Below, in pieces: positions 21,971 through 31,940 of a stretch of 64,000 bases of DNA (position 1 is the first letter of the stretch; the number at the start of each line of letters is the position of its first letter). The DNA is from Coremacera marginata (Eukaryota > Arthropoda > Insecta > Diptera > Sciomyzidae), in the NCBI GenBank assembly GCA_914767935.1, contig OU612045.1:45134080-45198079 (forward strand), read 5' to 3'. Below the pieces are notes generated by a model that was given only the letters and a program-made list of their open reading frames with translations, searched no databases and was not told where the DNA came from. The translations under genes and the position numbers were made by a program.

Positions 21971-23443
21971 ATGTTTAAGAGAAAAGCAAAAACTTTAGCT
22001 CTGGAAAAACTTCAATTAAGAAAAAGAACAAAAAATTTAGAAAGCATTCCAGAAGAAAATAATCTTGAAAATCGTACGAATATATTAGATAATATGAATA
22101 CACCACAAAACCAATCCCAATCCCATCCCCAAAATGTAGCTAGTGCACAAGAAGTTTTCAATTTCTTCAAAATCCCTGATGTGATCAAGGACCTTCCTTA
22201 CTTTGACGGAAACCCTCGTCTCCTACACGATTTTATTACTAATGTTGAAGAAATCTTACTATTCTTAAAAGGCACAGAACAAACACCTTACGGTCAAATC
22301 CTCCTGAGAGCTATCAGAAATAAGATCACAGGAGCTGCAAATGAAGTTCTTAACACTTACCTAACCCAGCTCAACTGGGATGAAATCAAAACAAATTTAA
22401 TTTCTGCCTTCGCAGATAAAAGAACGGAAACTACTCTTATAAGAGATCTCCATAATATCAGACAGGCTGGTAAATCCTTAGAACAATTCCATGCAGAAAT
22501 CTTAGAAATCCAAGCAGCTCTTCTTAACAATGTTCTAATGAATGAAAAAGAGCAAAAAATAATTCGTTCAAAAAGAGAATTGTTTGCAGAAATGTGTCTT
22601 AACACGTTTCTAACAGGGCTAAGAGAACCTCTTGGTGCAACAATTAGAGCCATGCGTCCAGATAATTTACCGACAGCTCTCGCATACTGCATAAAGGAGC
22701 AAAACATTACCTCATTTAAACAATATGTAAGACCCTACAGACCATACTATGAACCATACCAACCAAAACCATATGCAAGAGAACAAGTCCAACCTTACAG
22801 ACAGTTTAATCCTGTGTTCCAAAATAGATTTCAAAAACCAGTAAACCCAGAATTCCATAGACCCCAGTACAATTCTAATAGGTATTACAATAACAACAAT
22901 AGAGTAGAACAGCACACCACTACCAATAGAAACGCTATCATGCCTCCAAAACCAGAACCAGTTGACAATAATACAACTCGTACAAATTTTAGACCAAGCA
23001 CATCATACTCATTCAATAGAACAAACACAACAAGACGCAACTTTGAACCTCAAGCACCACTTGCCGAAATCCACGCTTCAACAGAAACTAAAATTATCAC
23101 CCTCAAGAAGTTATCGGAATACGACATGGAGCAAAAAGAAGAAATCATCACGTTATCCTCTAAAATGAATTTACAAGGTCTAATAGACTCATTTATGTGG
23201 CTATTAATCATCACCTCGGTTATCCTAATCTTGAAAAGAGTGTACACCAAGAAAAGAAAACTTGACATCCATACTGAAGCTACAATCCCTTCGATCTCTC
23301 CGCTTCAGACTAAGGGGGGAGGAGTTACGTGTACACTGCACCAACAACAACATCAACAAGAAGTCACTTACATCAACAATAAGCTTTGTCAGCAACAGAA
23401 GCCGCTACCCGCTACACCCTCAATACTTGGCCAGTGCAGCTAA
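21971..23443 (+). CDS. Gag fused to an Env-like transmembrane tail, 490 residues
   Basis: Residues 1 to about 360 look like an errantivirus Gag: a basic N-terminus, a capsid-like helical region with 'DLPYFDGNPRLLHDFI' (about 74-89), 'RDLHNIRQAGKSLEQFHAEI' and 'CLNTFLTGLREPLG', then a Tyr/Pro/Arg/Asn-rich nucleocapsid-like tail without CCHC knuckles, as in this group. From about 365 the frame enters 'ITLKKLSEYDMEQKEEI' and a hydrophobic segment 'LIDSFMWLLIITSVILIL' followed by a basic tail, resembling the membrane anchor of an errantivirus Env. The frame crosses the polypurine tract and stops inside the 3' LTR. The whole pol gene and most of env are deleted. The frame is open throughout. Whether the fusion is translated and membrane-directed is inference. 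Confidence 0.85.
   Translation: MFKRKAKTLALEKLQLRKRTKNLESIPEENNLENRTNILDNMNTPQNQSQSHPQNVASAQEVFNFFKIPDVIKDLPYFDGNPRLLHDFITNVEEILLFLKGTEQTPYGQILLRAIRNKITGAANEVLNTYLTQLNWDEIKTNLISAFADKRTETTLIRDLHNIRQAGKSLEQFHAEILEIQAALLNNVLMNEKEQKIIRSKRELFAEMCLNTFLTGLREPLGATIRAMRPDNLPTALAYCIKEQNITSFKQYVRPYRPYYEPYQPKPYAREQVQPYRQFNPVFQNRFQKPVNPEFHRPQYNSNRYYNNNNRVEQHTTTNRNAIMPPKPEPVDNNTTRTNFRPSTSYSFNRTNTTRRNFEPQAPLAEIHASTETKIITLKKLSEYDMEQKEEIITLSSKMNLQGLIDSFMWLLIITSVILILKRVYTKKRKLDIHTEATIPSISPLQTKGGGVTCTLHQQQHQQEVTYINNKLCQQQKPLPATPSILGQCS
23312..23322 (+). promoter_or_regulatory. Polypurine tract
   Basis: AAGGGGGGAGG directly abuts the 3' LTR and is the expected plus-strand DNA primer for reverse transcription. 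Confidence 0.85.
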
Positions 23444-23764
23444 CAGGAAATGCAAAGTATCAAATTCAAACCAAAATTCATAATAATAGGAATATTGCGA
23501 AATAACATAAATATGTATTTATTTTAAGCCAATTCATTAATTGCCTACATAAACATTTATTTTGAGCCAGATTTGACAATATTGTGAAATTACATAAACA
23601 TGTCTTTATTTTAAGCCAATTTATTAATCGCTTACATAAACGTTTATTTTAAGCCACATTTGTATTTAGTTTAAGAATATTACAAAAAAGATTTAGAAAT
23701 AAACTGATTGTTGAAAGCATAAGTTGTGTTTTTTTTCGCTCTCCACCACCGGGATAACATAATT
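23323..23764 (+). repeat. 3' LTR
   Basis: It is 442 bp and identical to the 5' LTR in my reading, and is followed immediately by the CGCG target duplication. Confidence 0.92.
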
Positions 23765-24342
23765 CGCGCTCTGGTGTTTAAGATAGCACAAAAAAGATAA
23801 GTCTAAAACACTCACCGCATCAGAAAGCCCCTATTTTTCAATTTTCATGCAATTCGGATGCTTAGCTTAGGAGTTTTTCGAGGTTTTTCAAAATATTTGT
23901 ACTACAGCGCCCTCTTGTGTTCAAGATAGAACCAAGTAAATAAGTCGTAAAAACTCACCGTATCCGAAAACCTCAAGCTACAAATTTTCAGGCAAATCAG
24001 ATAAACGGCTTAGGAGTTTTTTGATGATTTTTAAATTATTTGTACTACAGCGCATCTAGTGCTCAAGATAGAACAGAGTAGATAAGTCATGAAAACTCAC
24101 CGTGTCCGAAAATCTCTATATACCAATTTGCATGTAAATCGGATAAATGGCTTAGGAATTTTCTGACGTTTTTTAAAATATTTGTAAAATATTTGGAGAT
24201 AAGCTGAAAAAACGAATGCCTGGAACCCGATCGCAGCGCCCCCTACCGGGTCCAACCTTTTTTACTGGATAAAAAGTAGCCTATATGTTGACCGGGGATA
24301 TAAGGAACCTGGATGTCAAGTTTCATTTAAATCCATTTAACA

Positions 24343-24385
24343 GACAGACAGACAGACAGACAGACAGGCAGGCAGGCAGGCAGGC

Positions 24386-24423
<38 letters not shown>

Positions 24424-25550
24424 TACAGACAATACAGACAAGACAGACAAGACAGACAAGACAGACAAGACAGACAAGACAGACAAGACAGACAAGACAG
24501 ACAAGACAGACAAGACAGACAAGACAGACAAGACAGACAAGACAGACAAGACAGACAAGACAGACAAGACAGACAAGACAGACAAGACAGACAAGACAGA
24601 CAAGACAGACAAGACAGACAAGACAGACAAGACAGACAAGACAGACAAGACAGACAAGACAGACAAGACAGACAAGACAGACAAGACAGACAAGACAGAC
24701 AAGACAGACAAGACAGACAAGACAGACAAGACAGACAAGACAGACAAGACAGACAAGACAGACAAGACAGACAAGACAGACAAGACAGACAAGACAGACA
24801 AGACAGACAAGACAGACAAGACAGACAAGACAGACAAGACAGACAAGACAGACAAGACAGACAAGACAGACAAGACAGACAAGACAGACAAGACAGACAA
24901 GACAGACAAGACAGACAAGACAGACAAGACAGACAAGACAGACAAGACAGACAAGACAGACAAGACAGACAAGACAGACAAGACAGACAAGACAGACAAG
25001 ACAGACAAGACAGACAAGACAGACAAGACAGACAAGACAGACAAGACAGACAAGACAGATAAGACAGACAAGACAGACAAGACAGACAAGACAGACAAGA
25101 CAGACAAGACAGACAAGACAGACAAGACAGACAAGACAGACAAGACAGACAAGACAGACAAGACAGACAAGACAGACAAGACAGACAAGACAGACAAGAC
25201 AGACAAGACAGACAAGACAGACAAGACAGACAAGACAGACAAGACAGACAAGACAGACAAGACAGACAAGACAGACAAGACAGACAAGACAGACAAGACA
25301 GACAAGACAGACAAGACAGACAAGACAGACAAGACAGACAAGACAGACAAGACAGACAAGACAGACAAGACAGACAAGACATACAAGACAGACAAGACAG
25401 ACAAGACAGACAAGACAGACAAGACAGACAAGACAGACAAGACAGACAAGACAGACAAGACAGACAAGACAGACAAGACAGACAAGACAGACAAGACAGA
25501 CAAGACAGACAAGACAGACAAGACAGACAAGACAGACAAGACAGACAGAC
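24343..25550 (+). repeat. CAGA microsatellite expanded into a 9-bp satellite
   Basis: A tetranucleotide stretch (CAGA, with a CAGG patch) at 24343-24420 leads into two CAATACAGA units and then about 123 head-to-tail CAAGACAGA units up to about 25549. Only two point variants were noticed (25060 and 25382). Because nine is a multiple of three and the unit lacks stops in most frames, long spurious ORFs run through on both strands (Arg-Gln-Thr repeats on plus; Cys-Leu, Ser-Cys and Val-Leu-Ser types on minus). It occupies the place of a retroelement CAGA tail. Confidence 0.97.
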
Positions 25551-25659
25551 AAAAATTTTAGAAATGTGATTTTCGGACTCAGCGTCATTCAAAATGTCCA
25601 TTGCAAAAGGAATTTCAATAAAATATTCATGTACAGTTTTTTTTTTACAATTTTATATA

Positions 25660-26070
25660 TATATATACTATAATTTAAAATTAAATGATAAATTATAATT
25701 TCCGGTAAAAGAAAAATTAAATAATAAAATGCAAAAATACATCATAAAAAAACACTAGAATCAAAAAGATTTTCATAAAAAAAACTATAACTATATTAAA
25801 ACTTACAAATCAAAATATTATAAAAAATTAAAAGTATTTATACACAATACCCGTCTATATAAAAATAAATAAAAGTTTTTAATCAAAAAAATATAAAAAG
25901 AATATCCCAGCATTGAAGGGAGAAACCCTTATGTTTTTATAATGTTAGTCACAAAAAATATTAATATAACTTTAAAATATAAACTTATTTAATAAGTACA
26001 AGAATTAATTATGAAAAAAATGTTTGAAGCAGAAAAATAAGAATAAAATGCAATAAAAAGAATAAATGCA
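25660..26070 (+). repeat. A-rich repeat block 2 (matches 18245-18480)
   Basis: The stretch from 'actataatttaaaattaaatgat' through 'aatacccgtctatataaaa' to 'gtttttaatcaaaaaaat' matches 18245-18480 at roughly 90%, directly oriented. The 18.5-25.6 kb insertion is therefore flanked by two copies of a segment of about 235 bp, either adjacent units of the old array or terminal repeats of the inserted element. Confidence 0.7.
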
Positions 26071-26079
26071 AATAATAAA

Positions 26080-27700
26080 ATGGCGCATCGTACTAGCAAT
26101 AAAAATTGTGTTGTTATAAAGTGACCTCAAAAAAGTAAAGTGAAAGCAGTAAAACTTATGTAGACAAATGTTTAAATAAATGGGCTTGAAATGCCTTGCG
26201 TTTCTTATGGTCTGTATCTATTAGTAATTGATTCCAAAGCCGTATTGAGTTGACAAAAATCTGGCGTTCTGATAATAATCTAGATTGTTTAAATGGTATA
26301 AGGGAATTAATTATTGCGATTAGATCGAGAAAATGTTAGCTTTGTATACACCTGAAAGGGTTCTTTAGAAAACATTACTTTGTGAGGCATTAATAGCGTT
26401 CGGAAATTCCATAGGTTATTAAGAGACAACGTACAAATTTGAGCAGCATATCTTGATACATGATCAGAGCGACGCAATCCATAAACGCATCGTGTTATTC
26501 TATTATAAGCTACTTTAAGACTTTGCTTGCTTGTATCATTATTGAAAAAAAATTTCGCAACCGTAGAGTAGGGTAGGTATGAGAAATGTTTTCGCCAGTA
26601 GTATTCTTATTTTGAAAGGGGTAAAGAATTGTGTAGACCAAAGTGAACAGAGCATACCATACACACCTTACCGACAGTATTGTTGATGTGTGCGCTCCAA
26701 GATAATGTTCTATTAAAGATAATTCGTAGACTTTTTGCATATTCAGCGAATTCGATTGTTGTACCATTCACATGTATCTTTGGTAATATAGATTTACCAA
26801 AAAAGTTTTTTGTATATTACAAGACACTGGGTTTTGTTTTTGGTTTAGCTGAAGACCATTTTTCATTGCCCAATTTCTTTATGCAGAAAGATTAGAATTT
26901 AAAGCAGATATACAATAACTTATTGACCTCATATCACAGACAGTAAATATTTGAACATCATCTGCATACATGTGGACTCCACATCCTGTTAGTATCGCTG
27001 GAAGATCATTGATAAATATTGGAAAGAGAAGTGACCCAAGGACGGATCCTTGGGGAACACCTCTTGAGACCGATAGGAAGGTAGAATTTGAGTAGCCAGA
27101 GAAAATTGCTTGCGATCTCCCATTCAGATAGGAAGCAATTAGTAGCACGGCTGTAGTCGAAAGCTGAATAACTTTTTAAGCTTGGATATAAGAATATGGT
27201 GATCGACACAGTCAGAGGCTTTGAAATGGTCTAAAAGGGTAAGAATATTGCCTTTATTTTTGTCTAAAGCAGAACGAATTTATTCTGTCACTTCAAGTAA
27301 TGCTGTTACACAGCCGCGATTTGGTCGAAAGCCCGACTGTTTGTCGGAAAGAACTGAGTGTTTTGCTAAAAATTTTGTGATTTGAGAATAAATTAATTTC
27401 TCTAAAGTTTTTGATAAGAACGGAAGAATAGCTATTGGCCGAAACTCTGTGTTATTCTTTGGTATCGGAATAATTTTTGCTCTCTTCCTACAAATGTAAA
27501 AAGATAAAAAAGCTACAAGAAAAAATAGATTTAGTGAAAACATTATGTAACATAACATTAACGTTATGTAAGGTAGAACTTTAGGAAGCAGGGCTTTCAC
27601 AAAAAATGGGCAGACTCCATCAACACCAAATGCATTTGATTTTACAAAAGGAAGCTTTGTAAGACTTCATCTTGATCCACAGTAGAGAATGAAAAAGATA
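26080..27700 (-). pseudogene. Non-LTR retrotransposon 2, RT fragment
   Basis: The minus-strand frames contain 'IIPIPKNNTEFRPIAILPFLSKTLEKLIYSQI', 'SDKQSGFRPNRGCVTALLEV' (27600-27280), then 'SYLNGRSQAIFSG', 'VSRGVPQGSVLGSLLFPIFINDLPAIL' and 'HMYADDVQIF' (27148-26879). The C-terminal end, 'VNSIRLWNQLLID'-like, is near 26230. This is ORF2 of a Jockey/CR1-like LINE related to, but different from, element 1. The endonuclease and ORF1 are absent, and the 5' side abuts mariner 2 at about 27700. Stops and frameshifts are frequent. Confidence 0.85.
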
Positions 27701-27705
27701 TGCTA

Positions 27706-28980
27706 TTGGTATGCAAAGTCCGCAGAATAAGTAAGAAAAAATCACAATTTTGATAAAAATTGATTCAACATAGTTGCCTTCAAGTGCGATACAATGAGTA
27801 TAGCGATTTTCCAACTTTTCAATACCACTTTTATGGTACGATTTCTCTTTCTCGTCAAAATAGGCCTCCGTTTCAGCGATTACTTCATCATTGGACTTGA
27901 ATTGGAATTTCTTTCCTGCAAGCATTCTCTTGAGATCTGAAAACAGGAAAAAGTCGCTGGGGGCTAAATTATAAGAATATGGTGGGTGTGTAAGCAATTC
28001 GAAGCCCAACTTATTAAATTTTGCCATCGCTTTTATCGATTTGTGACACGGTGCATTGTATTGGTGAAACAACATTTTTTTTTCTTTTGCAAATGTGGCC
28101 GTTTCTTGGCGATTTCAGCCTTCAATCGATCCAAAAATGCACAGCAATAGTCGCTGTTGATGGTGGTTCCTTTTTGGAGATAGGTGATAAATATATTCCT
28201 TTCGCATCCCAAAATACAGACGCCATCGCCTTACAAGCCGACTGTTGCGTCTTTGCTCGCTTTGTTCGACTCGTCGACTGCTGTCCACTCAACTGACTGC
28301 CTTTTGGATTCTGGTGTGTATTAGTGAAGCCATATTTCAACTATTGCCACATATCGACGATAGAATTCGATTTTATTGCGGTTTAACAGCGCCAAATACT
28401 CCTCTGAAGCATCAATTTGTTGTTGTTTTTGTTCGACTGTGAGCTCACTCGGCACCCACTTTGCACAGAGCTTTCGCATACCCAAATGTTCGTGTAAAAT
28501 GGTAAAAACACTTCCATCTGTATCTTTACAATGTCAGCTAGGTTGTGCACCTTCAATTTGCGATCGTTCATAACAAATTTGTGGATTTTTTTGATGTTTT
28601 GTGGAATAACAGTCTGATTTGGGCGTCCACTGCGCTCTGCATCATTCGTGCTGGTACGACCACGTTTAAATTCAGCAATACACTTTTCTACCATTTGTCT
28701 CGATGAAGCAGAGTCCAAATAATGTTTATCAAGCCATTGTTTGGTTTCCACTGTAATTTTTTTCATCAAAAAGCAATGCTTTTTCAAAACTCGAAATTCA
28801 CTTTTTTCCATTTTTTTTTTTTTTCAATAACAATGGTTGCACTATAACTCACGATCAATTGTCAGATTGTTTTCAAATTTTTATACGTATCGTTTGAAGG
28901 TTGGTACTAAATAAAAATCATATGGAAAAAATCTAGTAACGCCATCTATGTGTCATCCAATGGACTTTTTGAACCTACTG
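27706..28980 (-). pseudogene. mariner element 2, nearly full length, inactive
   Basis: On the minus strand the N-terminal helix-turn-helix region (28811-28383: 'MEKSEFRVLKKHCFLM', 'EFKRGRTSTNDAERSGRP'), a middle block (28340-28122: 'KTQQSACKAMASVFWDAKGI') and the C-terminal catalytic block (28075-27760: 'NAPCHKSIKAMAKF', 'APSDFFLFSDLKRML', 'YFDEKEKSYHKSGIEKLENR') follow in order but in different frames. The second catalytic Asp in the HQDNAPCH motif is Tyr here (HQYNAPCH), so it is dead even apart from the frameshifts. One end shares 'aagtccg.agaataagtaagaaaaaa' with fragment 1; terminal inverted repeats are not clear. Confidence 0.88.
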
Positions 28981-29159
28981 TTATTCATAGCGATTTCTAC
29001 AGGGATAAGGTACAGGAATTTTTATAGATTTTTTATTAAGCTCATCAAGAGATTTGTCTCAACTCGTGAGAAGTTTTTTATTTCCCTTTCCAAATATCAC
29101 GTATTTCCTTCCTACTCGTAGCATGTCAAAAACTACTGCAACTACTCTTAAAATATTCA

Positions 29160-30060
29160 AAAAATTCTTAAAATATTTGAAAATAAGAAAAAGACATGCT
29201 TAAAACTTGCAATGGCCTGAATAAAATAAAACAAATGCTTGTACATTCAAATATATAATAAAGAAAGTATCGGTAAATAAAATCCATTAAGTTAAAAAAA
29301 AAATATACAAAAATTTCAATAAAAATATGCAAATCAAAATAATGTGCAAAAACCACATAATAAGAACAAGAATAAGAAAAATCAAAAAGGATCTACAAAT
29401 ATATTTAAACTCATCAATCAAAAAAATCATTGAAAAATTAAAAACAATAAAACAAAAATATGTAAAAATGCTAAATGAAAACCTATAGAAGAAATAATGC
29501 CATTAGATTACAAAAAATAATTATATACAAAAATAATAAATAAACACATATAAACATTAAAACAAAGTTATTATATCAAGCAGTTTCACGAAACAAGATT
29601 TGTTCCCAATAAAAAAACATAACTACAAACAAAACAAGAACCAAATTAAAACAATTTTTAAATTAGAACATGTGTAAAATAGAATTATATAAATCTGAAT
29701 AAAATACAAAACAAACAAGCTCATTGAAATATATTTTAAAGTTAATTGAGATAAAAAAATACATGAAATTAAAAATATACAAAATTTTCCAGAAAAAATA
29801 AAAATAAAAAATAATATGCAAAAACCACTTCAGATAAAACTAGAATAAGAAGAAAAAATTTAATAAAAATTCTTACAAAAATATTAAAAATACTAGACAA
29901 AAAAATTTTAAAAACTAAAAATTGTATAAAACTAAATTAATAATAAGCAATAAGAAAAGCTTAGATTATAAAAAAAAATACAAGTTATTAGATAAGGGTA
30001 TTAAGGGTTTTAAGAGTAAAAATTATTAAAATTATAAATAAGAACTAAAAATCATAAATA
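29160..30060 (+). repeat. A-rich repeat block 3
   Basis: Two further degenerate units start near 29240 and 29712 with the landmarks of block 1, including 'tatcaagcagtttcacgaaacaa' (about 29572), comparable to 'tatcacgcagtttcattaaaataa' at about 18035. No gene is visible. Confidence 0.6.
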
Positions 30061-31932
30061 TTTTAAGATAAAGGTATAGAAAGAAGAGATAAGAGATACG
30101 ACAAAGATATCAAGATGTACAAATAGCATCTCATCGAAAAGAAGGAATAAAAAAATTTGCAGAATTTTAGGTGTACTTACATGTATCTATTGTATCTTTC
30201 AAAAAAGGTATTGCTTTTTTAATATATATTATTTTTCGCCCTAAATAAAGCACAACCTTTGTTTGATTTTCAACTAAATAAACACTATTTTTTAGTCATT
30301 ACTAAAAGCTTTTTTATTATTTGTTATTTTTTTTATTTTTGAGTATCTGTTAGATACTTTAAATACGAGTTTTACATAAAACTTCAATTACTGGTGGTCT
30401 GCAAAGTTTTTCATCTATTTATTTATTCATTTCTTGAGTGCAGCCAAAGGAACACACACAAGCGAACAAACATCAAAGTCAAAATTAAATTCTTTTATTT
30501 TACCCTCCATCTGGTTGTAGTTGTTTTTTTTTTTCTCCGAAAAGTAACGATATACAAGTTAAGAAGTTGCTTGGCCAAAAGCTGTAGCAGAAGCGTCGAA
30601 GTAAATAAATTAAATTTCCAACAATTTTTGCACATGCACGCGCATACAAAGCAGCTGTGCCATGAATTCCCGAATCACTCGGACTCATACCCGCCCCTTA
30701 CCCTCTTCTAACGTGCTGTCTTGCTGCACATAAAGATGCTACACTATCTTCAAAGATGCTGTGTAACCGATACCGAGCAGCTACAATGAAATCTTTGCCA
30801 CTGATTTGGCTTCCAATTCGTTGCGATTTTCCACTTATTTTAAAGTACCACCTCTCTCTCGACATAGCCTACATAACAGCACCTAACACCCTACCATCCA
30901 AATATTTGGTGATTAGGCAGTTTGGCTCTTTTGTTGTGCCTTTGTAACGGGACTTTGTAATAGTATTTGAAGGATCTTTTTTTTTATGTATTTTTTTAAA
31001 TATTTTTTTCTTACAAATCACTAAAAATCAGCGAAAAGTGAAAATGTGTGGATTGAATTTTCAATAAGTATGAAATTTCCAAGTGACTTTGTTGTTTTTT
31101 TTTTTTTGTTGCTGTGGTTATTGTTTTGTTTTGGCTTTTCTTTAAGAGATTTTTTATCCGTCATGCCGCCATTTCATCGTCATACCCTCAATCATTCAAG
31201 CTTCCTGCACTCAGTCAGTCAGTCGCTCACTTATTCATACAATCAATGCACGTAAATCAGTTTTAGAAACTTCAAAGGATGTTTTTTTTGTTTTCTTCAC
31301 TTTTTTTTTTTTTTTTTGACTATATTTTTTTTTTTTTTTTTGCGGGTACTGCCTGACCGCCATTGTTGTTGCTTCTTCTTCTAGCATTGCCATATTTATG
31401 TTATATGCTCTTGTCGCTCGATTTCAACATTGAGTTATTTAGTTATTTTGCGCACGTCGCACTTGTTTTTGCCCATTATTGCAAGCAGCACTAGATAAGA
31501 TAAGCTGCCGACTGTTTGTATTGAGCGGAAATAACAATGGCGCATACTTGGGAATACAAATGGCGCGTCTGATGCTGCTTGACTTCCTCTTTGAGCTGAT
31601 TTTCCTCTTTGACTGAATCGATTGATTATTGGAATTAAATTTTGAAAGTTATTATGTTGATATTGCAAAAAAATCAAATCAAATCAAATCAAATCAATTC
31701 ATAAACAAGATTATCACAAATCGTTCGGATGCGGTGCAATTTCAATGTCTAGCAATTATGGAAGGATGTTTTTGAAATCGTTTCAGAAGGAGTTTTTATA
31801 TTTAATACTGAGATACATACGTATTTAAATATTTCTGAGAAAATTAAGGTTTTTAGAAGGGAGTTTTATGGTACGAGTATATTGAAAAAAATACATTAAG
31901 TTTTTTGATATTTATAGTGACATATGGTATAT
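30061..31932. other. Unassigned region, possibly unique host sequence
   Basis: No supported gene. It holds long T runs (31300-31345), a TCAGTCAG stretch (about 31216) and an ATCAA pentanucleotide microsatellite (31672-31697). The composition around 30550-30960 and 31160-31260 is less AT-rich than its surroundings, but no exon with matched splice sites could be built. Confidence 0.35.
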
Positions 31933-31940
31933 GGTCAAAG

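Larger units (their letters stand above)
20782..23764 (+). mobile_element. Errantivirus-type (gypsy/17.6-like) LTR element, internally deleted
   Basis: Two 442-bp LTRs, identical in my letter-by-letter comparison, flank a 2,099-bp interior, and the element sits between CGCG duplications (20778-20781 and 23765-23768). Removing it restores one repeat unit of the host block. The LTRs begin AGTTAC and end AATT, as in the gypsy/17.6/297 group. A primer-binding site for tRNA-Ser follows the 5' LTR and a polypurine tract precedes the 3' LTR. There is no protease, RT, RNase H or integrase; a single ORF joins gag to an env-like C-terminal end. Identical LTRs imply a very recent insertion, so it was presumably mobilised by a complete relative elsewhere. 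Confidence 0.93.
18490..24330. repeat. Block of 'cagcgccctctgg' repeats (composite element)
   Basis: The block opens with 'actagctgaatacccggcttaactcggg', like the 5' end of a widespread insect repeat. About eleven degenerate units follow, spaced roughly 110-150 bp, each with 'cagcgccctctggt', 'agataa', 'actcaccgtatccgaaaa' and 'ttttcatgcaaatcggatgaa'. Two longer segments include 'gatcgcagcgccacctaccgggtcc' and 'catccagggatcca' (about 19970 and 20500). Near the right end, 'ataaaaagtagcctat' followed by 'caagtttcatttaaatcc' and a CAGA tail resembles the 3' end of RTE-type retroelements. No transposase or RT is left. An LTR element is inserted at 20782-23764. Confidence 0.6.

Noticed and set aside
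18490..24330. Assigning the 'cagcgccctctgg' block to Helitron, Penelope or RTE
   Set aside because: Only end-like phrases support RTE; no coding sequence or diagnostic termini survive, so the class is left open.
24285..25673. Long ORFs (400-462 codons) on both strands of the 9-bp satellite
   Set aside because: They are pure Arg-Gln-Thr or Cys/Leu/Val/Ser repeats created by a stop-free 9-bp unit; no start context, no non-repetitive domain.
30394..31677. Several 60-105 codon ORFs as exons
   Set aside because: Low-complexity T- or A-derived translations; no matching splice phases could be assembled.
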